A DNA stretch of 64,000 bases, taken from the NCBI GenBank assembly GCA_037176885.1, contig JAWWNJ010000004.1, positions 1,488,001 to 1,552,000 of the forward strand. The letters run 5' to 3'. Positions 1 to 12,642 of this stretch are shown here, piece by piece. The first letter of the stretch is position 1, and each line of letters opens with the position of its first letter. Source of the DNA: Favolaschia claudopus. Its lineage: Eukaryota > Basidiomycota > Agaricomycetes > Agaricales > Mycenaceae. Under the pieces are notes generated by a model, which saw nothing but the letters and a program-made list of their open reading frames with translations, made no database searches and was not told the DNA's origin. The position numbers were made by a program, and so were the translations under genes.

Positions 1-916
1 AAATTCTCGTCGACTGTGGTTGCCCCATTGCCTGCTCATTCACGCAGCACGACTCTTCACGCAAGACTTGGTGCAGGAATACATTTTCCTTCCTCAACCG
101 AAGATATTCCTTTATTGACGCAAACCGACAAGCCATGTTCAGTATACACTTGCAGTTTGAACGGGGATAGACCAACATTGAAACCCCAGAGCGCACCGAA
201 ACGAACAGCACCCCTTCTGAACGAATTAAAATAAATGGGTATCAGCTGCCTTTACAATATTCCAGTCGTTGCCTAGGGTGAGCGCTAGCGACGTAGCGCC
301 CACTCATAACGATTATTTATCGATTAATCTTGACAGTTTCAGTTGGTGGCGGCCAATTGTTCCAAACAAGTTTCAAAACGACTGTGTTTGGCGGTGAATC
401 GTAATGATACACACTCGATACTACTGACTCCAATTTAGTTGGTACAATAAGAATCATCTCTCAAGCGGTAACTGCTTGGAAGATGTCTGCATATAAAGCC
501 AGTGCATGAGCAAAGATCTGCAGAATTGTGGTGGTACTTGTCCATCAACATCGACCCTTCTTATCAACGATGCGAGGTCCCGAGTCAACAGGCCCCGACA
601 GATAGGGCCAGTGGGAGGTACGCGATTCTGCCGAAGACGATAGGTTTTGGTCAAGAGGTCATCATGAGTGATGAAGTCTGCGCTAAGAATCGATGAGATG
701 GATATGAACACCACATCCCCGACTAGGCAAATGTTAGCGCGTTTGTTGGCAAGAGAGTGCATGTGCTCAATCAAGCTCAAGAGCAACGTGGGCGGGCGGT
801 GAGAGATCCGTCCGGCTCAAGCTGGAGAGGTCGACGAACAAGGAAACTATGAAGTCAATGAGAATGAGAAGGCTCGATATGACGACGCATATAGACTTAG
901 TGGACTAACATTCATA
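1..916. other. No recognisable gene
   Basis: I see no family motif on either strand here. The longest open frame is on the minus strand at 454-786. It encodes about 110 residues rich in Leu, Ile and Arg, with no domain I know and no convincing upstream exon. The stretch is the 3' flank of the minus-strand IMPACT gene that ends at 917, and may carry the edge of a gene beyond the left border. Confidence 0.5.
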
Positions 917-1737
917 TTATTGTGTTACATCTCCACTTGCTGACGTTTTGAGCAGCTCTTTCACGCTGTTGATGGAACCTTCTCTAGCGCGGATGAGTCG
1001 TCGAGCCTTTGGGATGTCCCAATCTATCCAGCCAGAGTAATCTGGGGTTTTCGATTTTGCTGGCCCAGAGTCAGGGGCAGCTTGTCCTTTGGACGCGGCA
1101 AGGTCGTCACGGAGCTGGGCAAGAATGTCGTCCAAATTGCGCAGAGTTGCAAGGGCTTCTTTGACCTCTTCTTGGCGTTTGAATTCGCGGCAGACCTCGA
1201 GCGTGCAGGTCTCGATATGTGAGAAACGCGCAGGGCCAAGCATTGTGCCGCCGTACCACCTTTTGAGCTCGTGAGCGGGAACCCAGGAAACGCCAGAAAA
1301 AGGCAGACCTGCTAACAACGACGACAGCGTCAATGACGCCCTGCTTGCGCATAATAGTCAATATCTTCTCTCCAGCCCACCGCTCACCTTGAATTTTAGC
1401 TCGAAACACGCTAACGTGAGGAAGCTTTGATGGACGGTGGCTCACCATCGTCGGCGCTACTTTCGCGCACCTCAAAATCATCAGGCCCTCCGAGACCTGA
1501 ACGCCCTGCTTTCAGGACCATGCATCTCCATGCATTCATTTCGTGCGATGCGGGCTTTTGGCCATGAACCACTTTGGAAAGATGTGTGATGCATCCGGCT
1601 GCCTGCTCAGCTGAGGACGCCGCATAAATCGTGGCTGCAAAGAGAGAGCCTCGGTCTCGTATCTCTTGAGAGGTTGCGATGGACTGAGGTTTGGGACGTC
1701 CAGCGACGATAAATGAGTCGAGGTTTCCGCTCTGCAT
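917..1737 (-). CDS. IMPACT/YIH1 family protein (UPF0029 domain)
   Basis: This resembles the IMPACT N-terminal (UPF0029) domain shared by bacterial YigZ and yeast Yih1. Yih1 dampens the eIF2-alpha kinase Gcn2 by binding Gcn1. Three exons join in frame. The first starts at ATG 1737 and ends in the motif ESSADDGE, the typical D-D-G-E segment. A short middle exon carries RWAGEKILTIMRKQGV. The third carries VVVSRWYGGTMLGPARF, the family signature; its first residues come from the end of exon 2. The two introns are GTGAGC..CAAG and GTCTGC..AAAG. After the domain comes a charged helix and a Ser/Lys-rich tail ending in a stop at 917. I see no N-terminal RWD domain, which Yih1 has. This is therefore a stand-alone UPF0029 protein, or a gene with further exons upstream that I missed. 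The family call is firm; a role in Gcn2 control is inference. Confidence 0.85.
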
Positions 1738-1888
1738 CGTAGTTTACAACCAAGTTCCAATTACATACGATTGATCAGCCAAAAAGTTGAACTTCCTGAA
1801 TACACCCAAAAAATGTATTTGTAACGAAACATGTTTGCACACCCACAATAGCCTACGAACTCAGTATAAATTCTGTTCCACGTCCAGT

Positions 1889-4800
1889 TTACTGCTGTTG
1901 TTCAAAACGTGGTTCCACAAAGGGCACCTGAGCATCCGGGAATGCTGGTGCGCTCGAAGACGCGACACGAGGAGTGTCAGGGCGCTCAGGAGCACCGAAT
2001 TGGAACACAACCGACGGTTGCGCAGGATGACGAGGCTCCTCTGTTATCAGAGACTCGGGAGACCATTCCTGCGCATGAGGTTCCCAACCGGATGGTGTGC
2101 GCTGCGGAGCCAAGGGAGCGACAGGTGGTGTATAAGAGCGGCCGGGATCGCCATGCATTGACAGCGAAGGAGATTGCGAAGAATATCGTGAGGGCCTGGG
2201 TTGATGTGACGAAGCAGGGGGCTGGGGTGGGGGCAGAGGAGATGTTCGCGAGCCCGAGTCCTGGGAGTAAACAGACATGGAATGGTGATGATGATTTTCG
2301 TACGTCGACGATGGGGGTCGCACCGCCATTTGGGACGGCGACGACGCTGACATTGGACGAGGCATCACAGGAGGACCTCCATATCCCGGGTATCCGGGTC
2401 CTTGGAATGACGCGGCTGAAAGAGGGCGTGAAGGAGTAGGCGGCGTCTGAGGGTGCAAGGGTTGCGCTACAGGAGCCATTGGCCGTACATCAAAGTAGCT
2501 CTGTGGAGGGGGCGAAAGACTCTGTCTAAAGCCTGTAGCGTCGAGAGTTGAGGAGCCTATGCTCTGTGGGCTTAGCATGCCGTTGTCCATTTCCGATCCC
2601 AGATACGATTGCCGGTTGTATTGCAAGGACGCTGGAGTATCGATGTTACCCTTATACACTGAAAGAGTCGGGGTAGCAATCGAAGGGCTAAGCATGGTCG
2701 ACGAGGCCAGAGAATATCTGTCGTAGTCATACTCTCCCCGATCTCGACTATATTGTACTGGATCATACTGGAGATCGCTCTGCATGGGATTGCGTTCAGA
2801 AACTGTATTGCATATGTTTGCGCCGTCTCACCTGCTGGATAGCTGCAATGCGTAGCCCGCCTAAAACTTCCACATTGGCAGTGGCGGCACGTGTCTTGTC
2901 GGTCGTCTCCTCGACCTTTCCATTGTAAACTTGCCGAAGGCGCATCATTTGGTCAGCATGTACCATCGGAGTGAACAGTTCGGCGTGCAGCGACGGGTGG
3001 CCAAAGCGATGCAGCAGTTTTTGCTTGACTGTGTCGGAACGAGTCGAGTGTACTTGGACAGTACGGAGCTCCTCTTCGTCTGGTAAATAGTAATAGAAAT
3101 TCTCGTTGAACTTGCGGTTCATGTAGATCTTGAAACAAATGATCATGAGGATGGGAGGAACGGCGATGACCATCTTGACGGAACGGAAACTTATTTGAAG
3201 TCCAATGGCTAGAAAGCCGAAAACTCTGTGAAATCTGGCACCAGCTAAGACGAAAGGGTACTCACTGAGTATCATCAAGCATTGCATCAAGAATAGGGAG
3301 AAAAGAACTCGGTTGATGACGACATTCCACAGTCGCTGAGACCAAGTCATTGGTGTGTTTTGACAAACGCAACTTCAACTCACCCCACCCGTTTCCACCT
3401 TAGTTACAAATACGAACATGAGCTGGTACTAGGGATTGCAAAGGAATTAGTACGCCGTATTGCCTGTCCAGATATCGAACTTCTCACCTTATAAACCCAT
3501 ATACTGATCCAGAATACGACTGCAGCCGCCAATGCTACCAGTGGGACGAGCGGAGCAAAAATTAAGCCAACGACGCCCATGAACAGCTGTGGGCGTCGAG
3601 AATGAAGACAGCGAACACTGATAGACAGCTAGCTTACCAAGTTGGAACTGCACAGAATTCAGTTAACTGCGAAAAAGTGACACGAGAGCACTTACTAGTA
3701 GATGGCGTATTCGAATTTTGGTGGTTTGGTCCATTCACGTATATCACGGGGTGTCCTTCCGAAAAGTCTGGCAATAGGTAGATGAGAGGGAGAACGAGAG
3801 AAACGTATGGCTGCTGACCGAGTCTTAATCGAGACCCAGACCAATTTGATGATCTGGGCAAGGTCGAAAACGACGAGAAAACCACGAAGTCTTGAGCGGA
3901 ATACATTAGGCACCGGTTATAGAAGGCTCGCGATATCTTGGCTACTCACGGAAAGAATTTGAGCCAGAAAGTGGAAGTGTTTATGTACGTCCTGGGAATC
4001 TTGCCAGGTAATTCTTGTGAAAAATTAAATTAACACGAGTCTGGAAACCAGAAGATTCAATGCACTCACTATCCACGTTGGCGAGAATCGTTTTCGAACT
4101 TGCACCCTTTCCAATGAGCTCGACAATTTCGGTAACGGAATCTGGTTCAGGATCAGCTTAGTCCGAACCGACAGCACTAGGAAGTTACTGAATACAACGC
4201 CAATCAAAGTGAACACGATGAGTTGGCTAATGACCAAGAAGGCGAAGTAGCGAGCAACAACACCGCGATCGAGACTTGCATGTGTCAAAGCGCCTTGGTA
4301 CTTCCCAAGCCATCGCATTATGCGCGGCAAAAAGAGTGTGAAGAGGCCAGAAACAACTGGAGGAATCACACCAGTAATGATCGCGAATGAGATTTCCGAG
4401 TCCCCAAGCAGATCGTCCAGAAAAGGGAGGTACCCGGCAGCAGCGACCTGAGGTAAACGTATGAGGATACAGAGCTTGCGTTCACTGTAAACTTACACCG
4501 TCCAAATTCGCCAGGGCCGCAACAAAGAACAAGGGAATAAGGCTGAAGAAGCAGATGACGGACAGCCACCCGAATCCTATCAGACGCTTGCAGCCAAGTG
4601 AGCGTTTCGACTTCGTCATGTTGGACCATATCTTTAGTCACAGTCAGAAGAGTCGATTTTCGGACTTAAAAAGAGACTCAACGATGTCTTTGGGATTCGG
4701 GGCTAAGGTGATCGTTGCTCCTTTGGGGTGCTTTCCGGCCAGTTTCTTGGCCACAATGTGTGCATAGGGCACAGAAGCGAGAGAGGCAAACCCATAATTT

Positions 4801-5952
4801 TCAGGCTTTCGTGAATCGATCCTGGCCCGATATTCTTCAACAGCAGTTTCGGTGTTTTTCAACTTTTGCCTGATCATTGGGTGAGCACGAGGCGAGTAAT
4901 TGTGTTATGTTACGTACGTATAAAAGTCGATGGCGTCGTGACGCACTCCTCCGATACCGCAAAAGGCCCCTCGAATTACAACTGGACGTGAGGTTGCGTT
5001 TTTGGACTTGAGGAACTTGACAAGAACGGCTTCAAATTCTCGGACTGTTTCGTTGTGATACTCAATCAGCTGTGGAAGATCGCCAACAGTTCTGTCAAGG
5101 AGGACCGTCAACACAACTCGAGAATCTCACTGAGGACGGCGGCGCACCTTGCAATATGAAAAGAACTGATAGGATACGGTAAAGTTTTGGGCAGAATCTC
5201 CATCAACCCCACGTCCTGCTGAAGTTTCTTAGGAACGTTGGTGATACTGAGGGTCCGAGCATAGAACGATTTGATGTATTCCGGGGATTTGAACCACTGG
5301 TTTCGCAGTTCGACCATGGCCCGTCCATGAATGTAAACGAGACCGATAACAAGGATGGTGATGAGATAGGAAACCGCGACATGGTAGTAGATGGTATTTC
5401 CTTTGACATCCCGTATGGTCAACGAGCTGAGGGCGTCCCTCTTCTTGGGATTAACTTTGGCTTGATTGTAGCGGTAATTGATAGGTATCTTGTTCAAAAT
5501 GTTAGGTGACTCCGCGATTGCAAGAAAGATCTTACGAGTATGCAACAAGTCAAAATGGCTATTCCGGCAAAAGTTTGGCCCATGAGACGAAGAAAACGTA
5601 GAAATGCCACAGCGTCTAGGCCGATCTTGTCGAGAAGTTCGGGCTCCCTGGTGTGAAGGAGAGGTGGAAGCCAACCGCAAAAGGAATCGCCTATGCGAGG
5701 AGGTGGCTTGTCCCCTTCGTGGTATTTCACTTTTGGTTCGTAGACAATCTAGCAGTACGTGAGAATCAAAAAATACTGGCAGACTTTCTTTCGAATTATC
5801 CTTACCTTGTTCCGGGGTCGTAGAAGATTGAAGAGAATCAGTGTAACGAACGAGATGACGCTCATCAGGACGACTTGAGTGCCCACAGCTTGGGGGGCGA
5901 AGGTCCTACCGGCATTGAATGCATTTGCAGCGGCCTGTGGATCGAAGCCCAT
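1889..5952 (-). CDS. CSC1/TMEM63-type osmosensitive cation channel, copy A
   Basis: A multi-pass membrane protein of the CSC1/OSCA/TMEM63 family (older names DUF221, RSN1, PHM7). Family members are mechanically or osmotically gated, calcium-permeable cation channels. The start at 5952 gives MGFDPQAAANAFNAG followed by a hydrophobic segment. Next comes the conserved IVYEPKVKYHEGDKPPP..FCGWLPPLLHT block near residue 55. A second membrane span precedes the cytosolic domain, with TLSITNVPKKLQQDVG and later YHNETVREFEA. After that come YGFASLASVPYAHIVAKKLAGKHP, several further spans, and the 7TM core, with TWSQRLWNVVINRVLFS and RFGHPSLHAELFTPMVHADQM. About a dozen short introns interrupt the gene. 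The last exon (1889-2785) is a 300-residue Pro/Ser/Gln-rich, probably disordered cytosolic tail. The stop is at 1889. A paralog on the opposite strand lies at 42394-46310. The family call is secure; ion selectivity cannot be read from the sequence. Confidence 0.93.
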
Positions 5953-6455
5953 GGTGGCGAACTCAGATGAGAGACGATGGACACTCGAGCCTTCGAGCAC
6001 TCAGGAACCGATGTATTTAACGACGACAGCCTTGGCAAGACATCTCAGGAGAATTTGGGGCGGTGTATTCATTAGAGACGTTGTCAATTCATTTTCAAGT
6101 GGATCCTTTGAATGTTTGCGGTGCATGCATGCCAGTCAATAGCAAATCATTGGCAGAGTCCCAAAAGTCGTCAACTTGAAGTTATCGAGAAGCATTGGGA
6201 GCTAAGAGGATGCCATTGCAAATACACTTGGAGTCAAACCTCTCCAGGGGTCAGAAAGGCGGTAAGACTCCTAGGTTCCAGGTCGGTTTTCAGGGTCAAC
6301 TTGAACTTGGCATTTGGCAATGGTTGAGAGTTGTTCGTCTTCGGCTATCTCCGAGATCTGATCCTGAAGGGTTTTCGCAGGGTCTCACAGAGTCACGGTG
6401 CGCTAACAAGACGAAGTTCAACGAGGTTCAACGACGTTAGCGGGCTAAGAACGCT
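5953..6455. promoter_or_regulatory. Shared divergent promoter region
   Basis: About 500 bp separate the start codon of the minus-strand CSC1-type gene (5952) from the start of the plus-strand acetyltransferase (6456). It must hold the promoters of both. I see no clear TATA box or repeated element. Short open frames here have no recognisable product. Confidence 0.4.
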
Positions 6456-7403
6456 ATGTCTGCGTACGGGTCCATCCCCAAGTCTTCGAACAGCGGCTCT
6501 CCGCTATCTGCTACATTCTGGGGAGTTCGACGTGTAGCCCTCTCCGATCCCTTGCAGCCACCCGTAGACTCAGACGTAACTATTCACCACCTTCCTGATG
6601 TCTCAGCTGCTAGATCGTATCCTGGGTTGGTAGATTACCTTGGTGCCTAGTTTTCAAAGCGTGGTTGCCCGAACTTGATAATCCGCGATGTCGTAGGTGT
6701 TGTAATGGCCAAAGAAATCGAAGATGGACGCACTTATCCTCAAGAAACGATGTCTGCTGATGCATTTGAAACCTATTTTTTCTCTGGGGATGTTTTCGTG
6801 GCTATCATATACTCTGGAACGTCAGGACATGAAGATGGAACACAGGCAACCTCGACTATCGATGAAGCTAGACAACAGAGGTCATGGGAGGAATGTCTCG
6901 CCGGGTTCTACTATGTCAATTTGCCCAGTCGATTCATTTGGTTGAACATGCTGAAGACTGTTCCAGATCAAGCCCAACTATCCGGGACGATCGTCCCATG
7001 TACGTCTCAGATAGAGTGCCATTTGGGCTCAAATTTTCATCGATTGTTGCAGATTTGTAACGGAGGCTTTGTCGTGCCTCCAATTCAGCGAGCCAAAGGC
7101 TATGGTACGGCTTTGGCTAAATCCTACGTTCATTATGCACCGAGATTGGGATACCGTGGTAGTGTTTTCAATCTTGTATACGTGAATAATGCAGCGTCGG
7201 TCAAGTAAACTGTTTTCTCCTTCCGAGACAACTGCAATGGCTGACAAGTGTACAGGCTATGGGAAGGGTTGGGCTTCCACAAAACCGGAGTCATACCAAA
7301 GGCTGGGCGCTTGAGGCGTAAAGATGGGAATGGAGAGGAATATGTTGACGCTTGGGTTTTCTATAAGAGTTTCGTCGACGAGGACGGATCTCACCCAATG
7401 TGA
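6456..7403 (+). CDS. GNAT-family N-acetyltransferase
   Basis: Five exons join in frame: 6456-6642, 6697-6914, 6967-6999, 7053-7204 and 7256-7403. They give a protein of about 245 residues. All four introns are 51-54 nt with GT..AG ends. The joined sequence reads DYLGVVMAKEIEDGRTYPQE, then FYYIKPNYPGRSSHICNGGF. The acetyl-CoA binding motif follows, VVPPIQRAKGYGTALAKSY, with the R/Q-x-x-G-x-G pattern replaced by R-A-K-G-Y-G-T. The motif NNAASVKLWEGLGFHKTG is the usual beta-strand 6 and 7 segment of the fold. The N-terminal ..LERG-TYPQE-like block is typical of fungal GNATs related to the Mpr1 L-azetidine/proline-analogue acetyltransferases. The fold is clear. The substrate is not; the Mpr1-like link rests on resemblance only. 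Confidence 0.85.
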
Positions 7404-10400
7404 AGCAGACCCTCGGGCTCACGCGGAGACCGCCGTCAACGACTTTCTCCATTGCTTCGCTCGTTCATACTGTCCTGGAACGAGTTATGCCATTCTGGTG
7501 GTGCGTAGATTGCTATAACAATGCGCGGAACTTGACCCGACGGATCCGATCTCAAGTTATCAGAATAAAAATCAAACAGAAAGTGGTTGGACCCACCGAA
7601 TAATACGGAGCGAAATGCAATGACTCGGTGAATGCCACTTGAAGATTGGACTGATGTATTATAGGCTGCGTTCATATACCACGCCCAGATTCAGTAACCG
7701 GTCTGAGTTCTAACACGCAAACCAGTGCAGAATCCACGATATTTGAAATAGATTGGGTTTTTGAGTTGGCGCCCGTCTATCAGATATCTCATCGTTGAGT
7801 ATGTGGCTGGTGACTGTTTCTCAGGATCAATGTGCCAAACAGTCTAAAAACAGTATTTTTCTTCAATCCTTTGCCTTTGGAGGAAATCACCCATGGGAAG
7901 CCATCTTTTTGCAGATAGCACTTGACACACCGTTATAGCGTCCAAGGGAGGGAACTTCCGGCACGCCAAACAGCGGCCGTTGTGCGATTTCAAGACCATC
8001 CAAGTATTGACCCTGTTTCGTGGACCGTGTTCCGATATCGTCGTCCGTTTCGTTCTACTTACAGTATGCCCCACCACCTGGAATGACGAGCAAGGGAGCG
8101 ATTGAAGATCAAGATGCGACGTGGTCGAGTCGAGGTGGACGGGTCCCGAGTGCACCAAGTCGTACCGGCTCCACCCAATCGATATAGCTCAAGGCAGCTT
8201 CGTGAAGACTCGTTGGAGAACCCTCGGGCATAGGCCGGAAATCCGGCACACGGGAGAGTATCTTGTATTTATCAGAGGCACACCGTTTCTCGCCCTCGTT
8301 TCGATGTTTGGCATACCATACGCCGCACCACGCGTGAGTCGGAGGGTCTGCTTGCAGTAAGAAGGATAGGGAACATTGGAATAGAATGACAAGGTGGAGC
8401 TGCCAGAGCGGCGGCGGGATTACAGCTACCAGTGCATTCTTTCGGACAGGTCATACAAGCGCAAGGGAAGAGCTTTGAGAAGGCGAAGATTCACGGTCAT
8501 GTGATCGCGTGGTTACTGTCTCGAATTGACGTGCAACGTTCTAAACATGGTGCCGAGATTTATCGAAAGCATTGCAGGGGGGCGATGAATGGGCGCTTTA
8601 TATCGCCATAATTCTGAGTCGGCCACTTACTCGGACTATAGCGCAAACTCTGTCGGGAGATCCAGGGTTCGTCTACTTATTACCCTACCTGAAGCGCTCA
8701 TTAATATTATTTTTGCTTTTCCCCGAGTCACTATCCCAGCATCATAATAATTGCGAGCGAGATAGCACTTCGTTTGCTGAACAGCCTATCCAAAGTCTAT
8801 GAAAGGGCACTTCAAGGCTTCATCGCAGCTCATTATAATTGAAGTTATCTGATGCCTCGAATCTTCTGTGATTCCCTCAAATACAGCTTATCAGGCTGTT
8901 ATGCGCTCTATGTACTCAACTCGAAAGAATTTTCAGTCATTATGCTTCAAAGGAATTCATCTCGACTCGACTCGAAGACTAGCTCGCTGTTCCTGAGTAG
9001 AACTAGCTGTGTCTCGGCTGAAACTTTTAGATCGGCTCGGTTTAAACTACGCGCGTAAATACGTCCCAAGGACATCGGATCGTCGGGCGTAGAGGGAACT
9101 CTACTCACCCGACTTGCGGCGGCGCAACGTCCGATCTTATAGAAAAGACTGAATGTTCGGTTACTCCCAAGATGCGCTTAACCGGGATTTTCGGCGCCGT
9201 AGTACGCATACTATCTTGAATGACAGTGGGCAGTGCTGGTGCGAGGATCTTCGCAGTCGCCATCCATCTCCTGTACGCTCGGATCCTCAGTTCACATTGT
9301 CATGAGTCATTCCTTGTGTTTTGTTCATTATCCGCCCCAAACATCCAAGGTCCATCGAAAGCATAGACATCGGCGATCGAGGACGTGGACAGAGCTTTTG
9401 CTACTGTACGATGTGATGCACTGGCAGACGGAATACATAAATTAAGGATAGTACACATATGCATGTCTGTCTGTCTACTTACTGTTACCGGTTATTGCTC
9501 CAGCGAAGATAACCATCGTAAGATGTGAATTCATGATACAGATGACGGAAAGTTGGACGGCGCTAGACCCGTTCACGTCCTTATACAGCGTGTTTTGTTC
9601 GGCGACCAGCGTCCAGTCGACTCTTAGGTTGGTGCGAGACTGACATGTCCACACCACTGGGAAAATCAGAGAACCCTCGACGAATACGACAGATCAAAGA
9701 AAGTTTCCTTTCGTGGTCATTTTGGACCTTGGTAGCAGTTGGCACTGAAGAGAAGTACTCCAGCAACAATCTTGTCAACCCATCTCTTGCACAGTATCAG
9801 AAAATGCTGTTTGCTCAAGTGAGCTGGCCCACAGTCAAGTAGATTGCCGCCAGCATAAATACATTGGGGGGCCCGTTGCATAACCAACTTCCGGCAACGA
9901 TAGCAGTTATATTCGGATACTAGGATGGTAGACACAACTCCTTCGTGTATGAACCACTGGCTGCTTCATTACACCGAGTTGTGGATTTCGGTGAATATAG
10001 GGAGCCCAACCATTTCGGAACGCCACCTTGTAAACCTCGATCCCTGTCTTGAATTGGAGGATCACCTTATTTGTTTCGTTGGTGGAGTGTTAGTGAACAG
10101 GCACAGAAACAGCAGCAGTGAAAGATCGAATTCCCGAGTCACCCAGATGAGGATTTGTCGATTCGGTATGTCTGGAAGAACCCGGGACAAAGTAGGAGAA
10201 GTTCAACTGCTCCGCCGGGGAGGCAAATGGCAGGCGCAGACAAAGAGCTGGACCTACGAAATGATAATTCCCACCAAGAAGAAGAAGGGCGTTCAGAGTT
10301 AATGCTGCCGAGAACAGGTTGCTTTACGCATCCGTAGCGAGCCTCATTTATTCGTCGTGTCCGAGACAATTGTTTTTTTGACACTTTCTACGAATACTTG

Positions 10401-11090
10401 ACGAGATCGTTAGCCACGTTGAACAGTTGTGGGTGTTCAGCTGGCCAAAGCGATCGGATGTCGGCCCGAAGGTAGTACGCGCGCCCCATTTGTAGTGATT
10501 TCCATTTCGGGGACAAACCTTGAGATTGCTGGAAATGAGCGAGTCATGGCAAGAAACGGGTGCTTCTGGGCGAGCAAGGGGACCGCGTTTGAAGTAGCTC
10601 AGAGTAGCTCCGACGAACAGCACTGCTGCTGCGCTGGTTAAACGAATGCAGTGATGAAGACAAGTTGCAAGGAGATAAACATGTGGAAATTGACGCGACG
10701 ACGCGCAGCTAGGAAGCCAATGACGCGACGATTCAACACGCGAACACAGGATGGGATCCTGAGTGAGTGAGTCTTGCGGAGACACACGGACTGGTGTATG
10801 GCCGGTACGGAGTTCACATCGGAGCCCAAGAGACGAAACCCGGCTTGGACGGGGTCGGAGAGCAACGAATAATTAGATTCGCGCTGGTACCTGGCCGACG
10901 GAACGGAGACAGACGTCGAGGGGGCGGGGGCACAGGGAAACGCGCAGTCCATAGCACAGGAGCTCGGTAGAAACAGAATGCAAATCCAACGGCCGCGAGG
11001 GTCACAATGTGACAGGGCGGTGCACACAACTCTTCAACTTACCACGTCCTCCCGCCTCCCCATCTCGGCTTTATTTCGCTCCTTGCTTCG
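7404..11090. other. 3.7 kb gene-poor stretch, possible relic membrane-protein exons
   Basis: I recognise no gene in this stretch. On the minus strand between about 9475 and 11030 there are several disjoint pieces that look partly coding and hydrophobic: one near 9840-9900 (PPNVFMLAAIYLTVGQL), one at 10400-10490 (YYLRADIRSLWPAEHPQ, in a different frame) and one at 9485-9650 (AVQLSVICIMNSHLTMVIF). They are divided by stops, and the frames do not join through obvious GT..AG introns. A decayed multi-pass membrane protein gene is one reading, chance another. Open frames on the plus strand at 8121-8360 and 9925-10302 show no known motif. Confidence 0.35.
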
Positions 11091-11091
11091 A

Positions 11092-11098
11092 TATAAAA
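11092..11098 (+). promoter_or_regulatory. TATA box of the cyclin gene
   Basis: The heptamer TATAAAA sits in a C/T-rich stretch about 475 bp upstream of the cyclin start codon at 11570. The distance implies a long 5' leader, possibly holding an intron. It is the clearest core promoter element in the window. Assignment to the cyclin rests on orientation and the lack of another gene nearby. Confidence 0.55.
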
Positions 11099-11569
11099 GT
11101 CCAACGACCCCTTGGCTGCCGTTCCTTACACCCCGGGTCTACAATACTGGCCGTATAATTTCCCCTTGCTTCCCTTCCGACTGAGGCCTTTGCTTGTCCT
11201 CCAGTCTTCCGTCTGTCTCTCTGCTGTGTGCCTGCGAACTGAAGGTCGACATTCTTGCACTCCTGCAGGTGAGCAGCCGCTTTGCTGGTTTTTTTTGTCA
11301 CGGTTTACGCTGTGGTGGCGTGTTCACTGTTGTTACCTAATTGGGATGGTATCGGGCCGCGTGCCAGACAAAAAATTTATTGATGGCAAAAGGTTGATGC
11401 GAGATTGGTGCCTTCTCATCAGTTGCATCTGGATAATAAAGCCAAGGGGTGTTCGCTTGCCACACACACCGGCCACCACAGCACTTATATTCTGCCATGT
11501 CTTTTGCCCGATTTTTGACGTCGCCCCGCTTTTAGAGGACATCCATTCTCGGTCCCGTGACATTTTGTT

Positions 11570-12642
11570 ATGGCCACGGTCCATGCTCCCTCGCAGCCGC
11601 AACATCATCGCGCCGATATTCCAAAGAAGGTACCCGCAAGATCAGCAACATACCCCCAGCCTCCTGTTAGTGGCCGCTCTCAGCTTCTTTCTTTTTTCTC
11701 TGACTTCTCGCCACCTCAAATCAGCAACAACAGCCGCTCAAGACGGACCCGTTCTACGGCTACGAATACATTGCTCAACTCAGTGCACGCTTCATCACTC
11801 ACCTCTTTGCATGTCCCCCATTCCCACCCCAATCAACTCATGCGCAGGCCAAGCTGCCTTATTTTATTGCCTACGCCCTGCATCGCACCAAGCTGCATCA
11901 ATCCGTCACATACGCCGCCCTTGTCTTGTTGCAGCGTCTAAAAGCGCGCTTCCCCACAGCGCGCGGCTCCTCGGGCCACCGTCTTTTCATTTCCGCTTTC
12001 ATGATCGCTTCCAAGGTCATCTGCGACGACACCTACTCGAATAAATCGTGGAGCATCGTTGCGCAGGGAATGTTCACATTGCGAGAGATCAACCAGATGG
12101 AGCGTGAGATGTGCAACTACCTGGATTGGGAGCTCACTGTCGACAACCCCATCCTCAGCAACTTCGAGACCATGGTGCAGCGCGACTTCCCTCCTGGCTC
12201 AAAGGGACCTTACCCGACGTATTCGCTACATATGGTCTCGAAGCGTGCTGCCAAGGCCGCTGCTTCCGCGTCTGCGACGCCCATTCCGGAACCCAACTCC
12301 ACCACGAGTCCCATACCGTCGTTTGGCCAGCAGCGCCAAGCCACCCCCACCAAGTCACATCCGCCACAACCACCGCCCATTGTCCCCCCTCCCCCACCGA
12401 TATACAAGAAGACGCCGTCGCCCATGACCCCCGAGACGCCCCCCCACAGTTATTCCAACACGACCTCGCCTGCTTCGTCCGTGTCGCCGCCGACGCCGAC
12501 CGGGCCCATGGACCTTACGGCCCAAATCGTCGATCCCAAGAATTGCGAACCCTTCGAGGGTCCATCGCTCTGGGGCGACCTTCCCCCAGCCCACCCGCTC
12601 AAGAACAAAATGTTCGCATTTGCTGCACCCGCTGTCTGGTAG
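11570..12642 (+). CDS. PCL/PHO80-type cyclin
   Basis: A cyclin N-terminal domain protein of the Pcl type, the partners of Pho85-like CDK5-class kinases. One 59 nt intron (11666-11724, GTTAGT..TCAG) joins 32 codons to the main exon, giving 337 residues. The cyclin box runs from about residue 40 to 160. Visible parts are DPFYGYEYIAQLSARFITHLF, then KLPYFIAYALHRTKLHQSV, then HRLFISAFMIASKVICDDTY with the conserved ASK, then NKSWSIVAQGMFTLREINQME and MCNYLDWELTVD. The last three blocks are hallmarks of Pcl1/Pcl2/Pho80 cyclins. The rest, about 150 residues, is Pro/Ser/Thr-rich with many S-P and T-P sites, so it is probably disordered and open to phosphorylation. The long TATA-bearing leader upstream suggests regulated expression. 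Which Pcl it matches cannot be decided from the sequence. Confidence 0.9.

Noticed and set aside
11112..12044. 310-codon frame over the cyclin leader and start
   Set aside because: Different frame from the cyclin box, no ATG near a sensible start, and composition typical of C/T-rich leader DNA.
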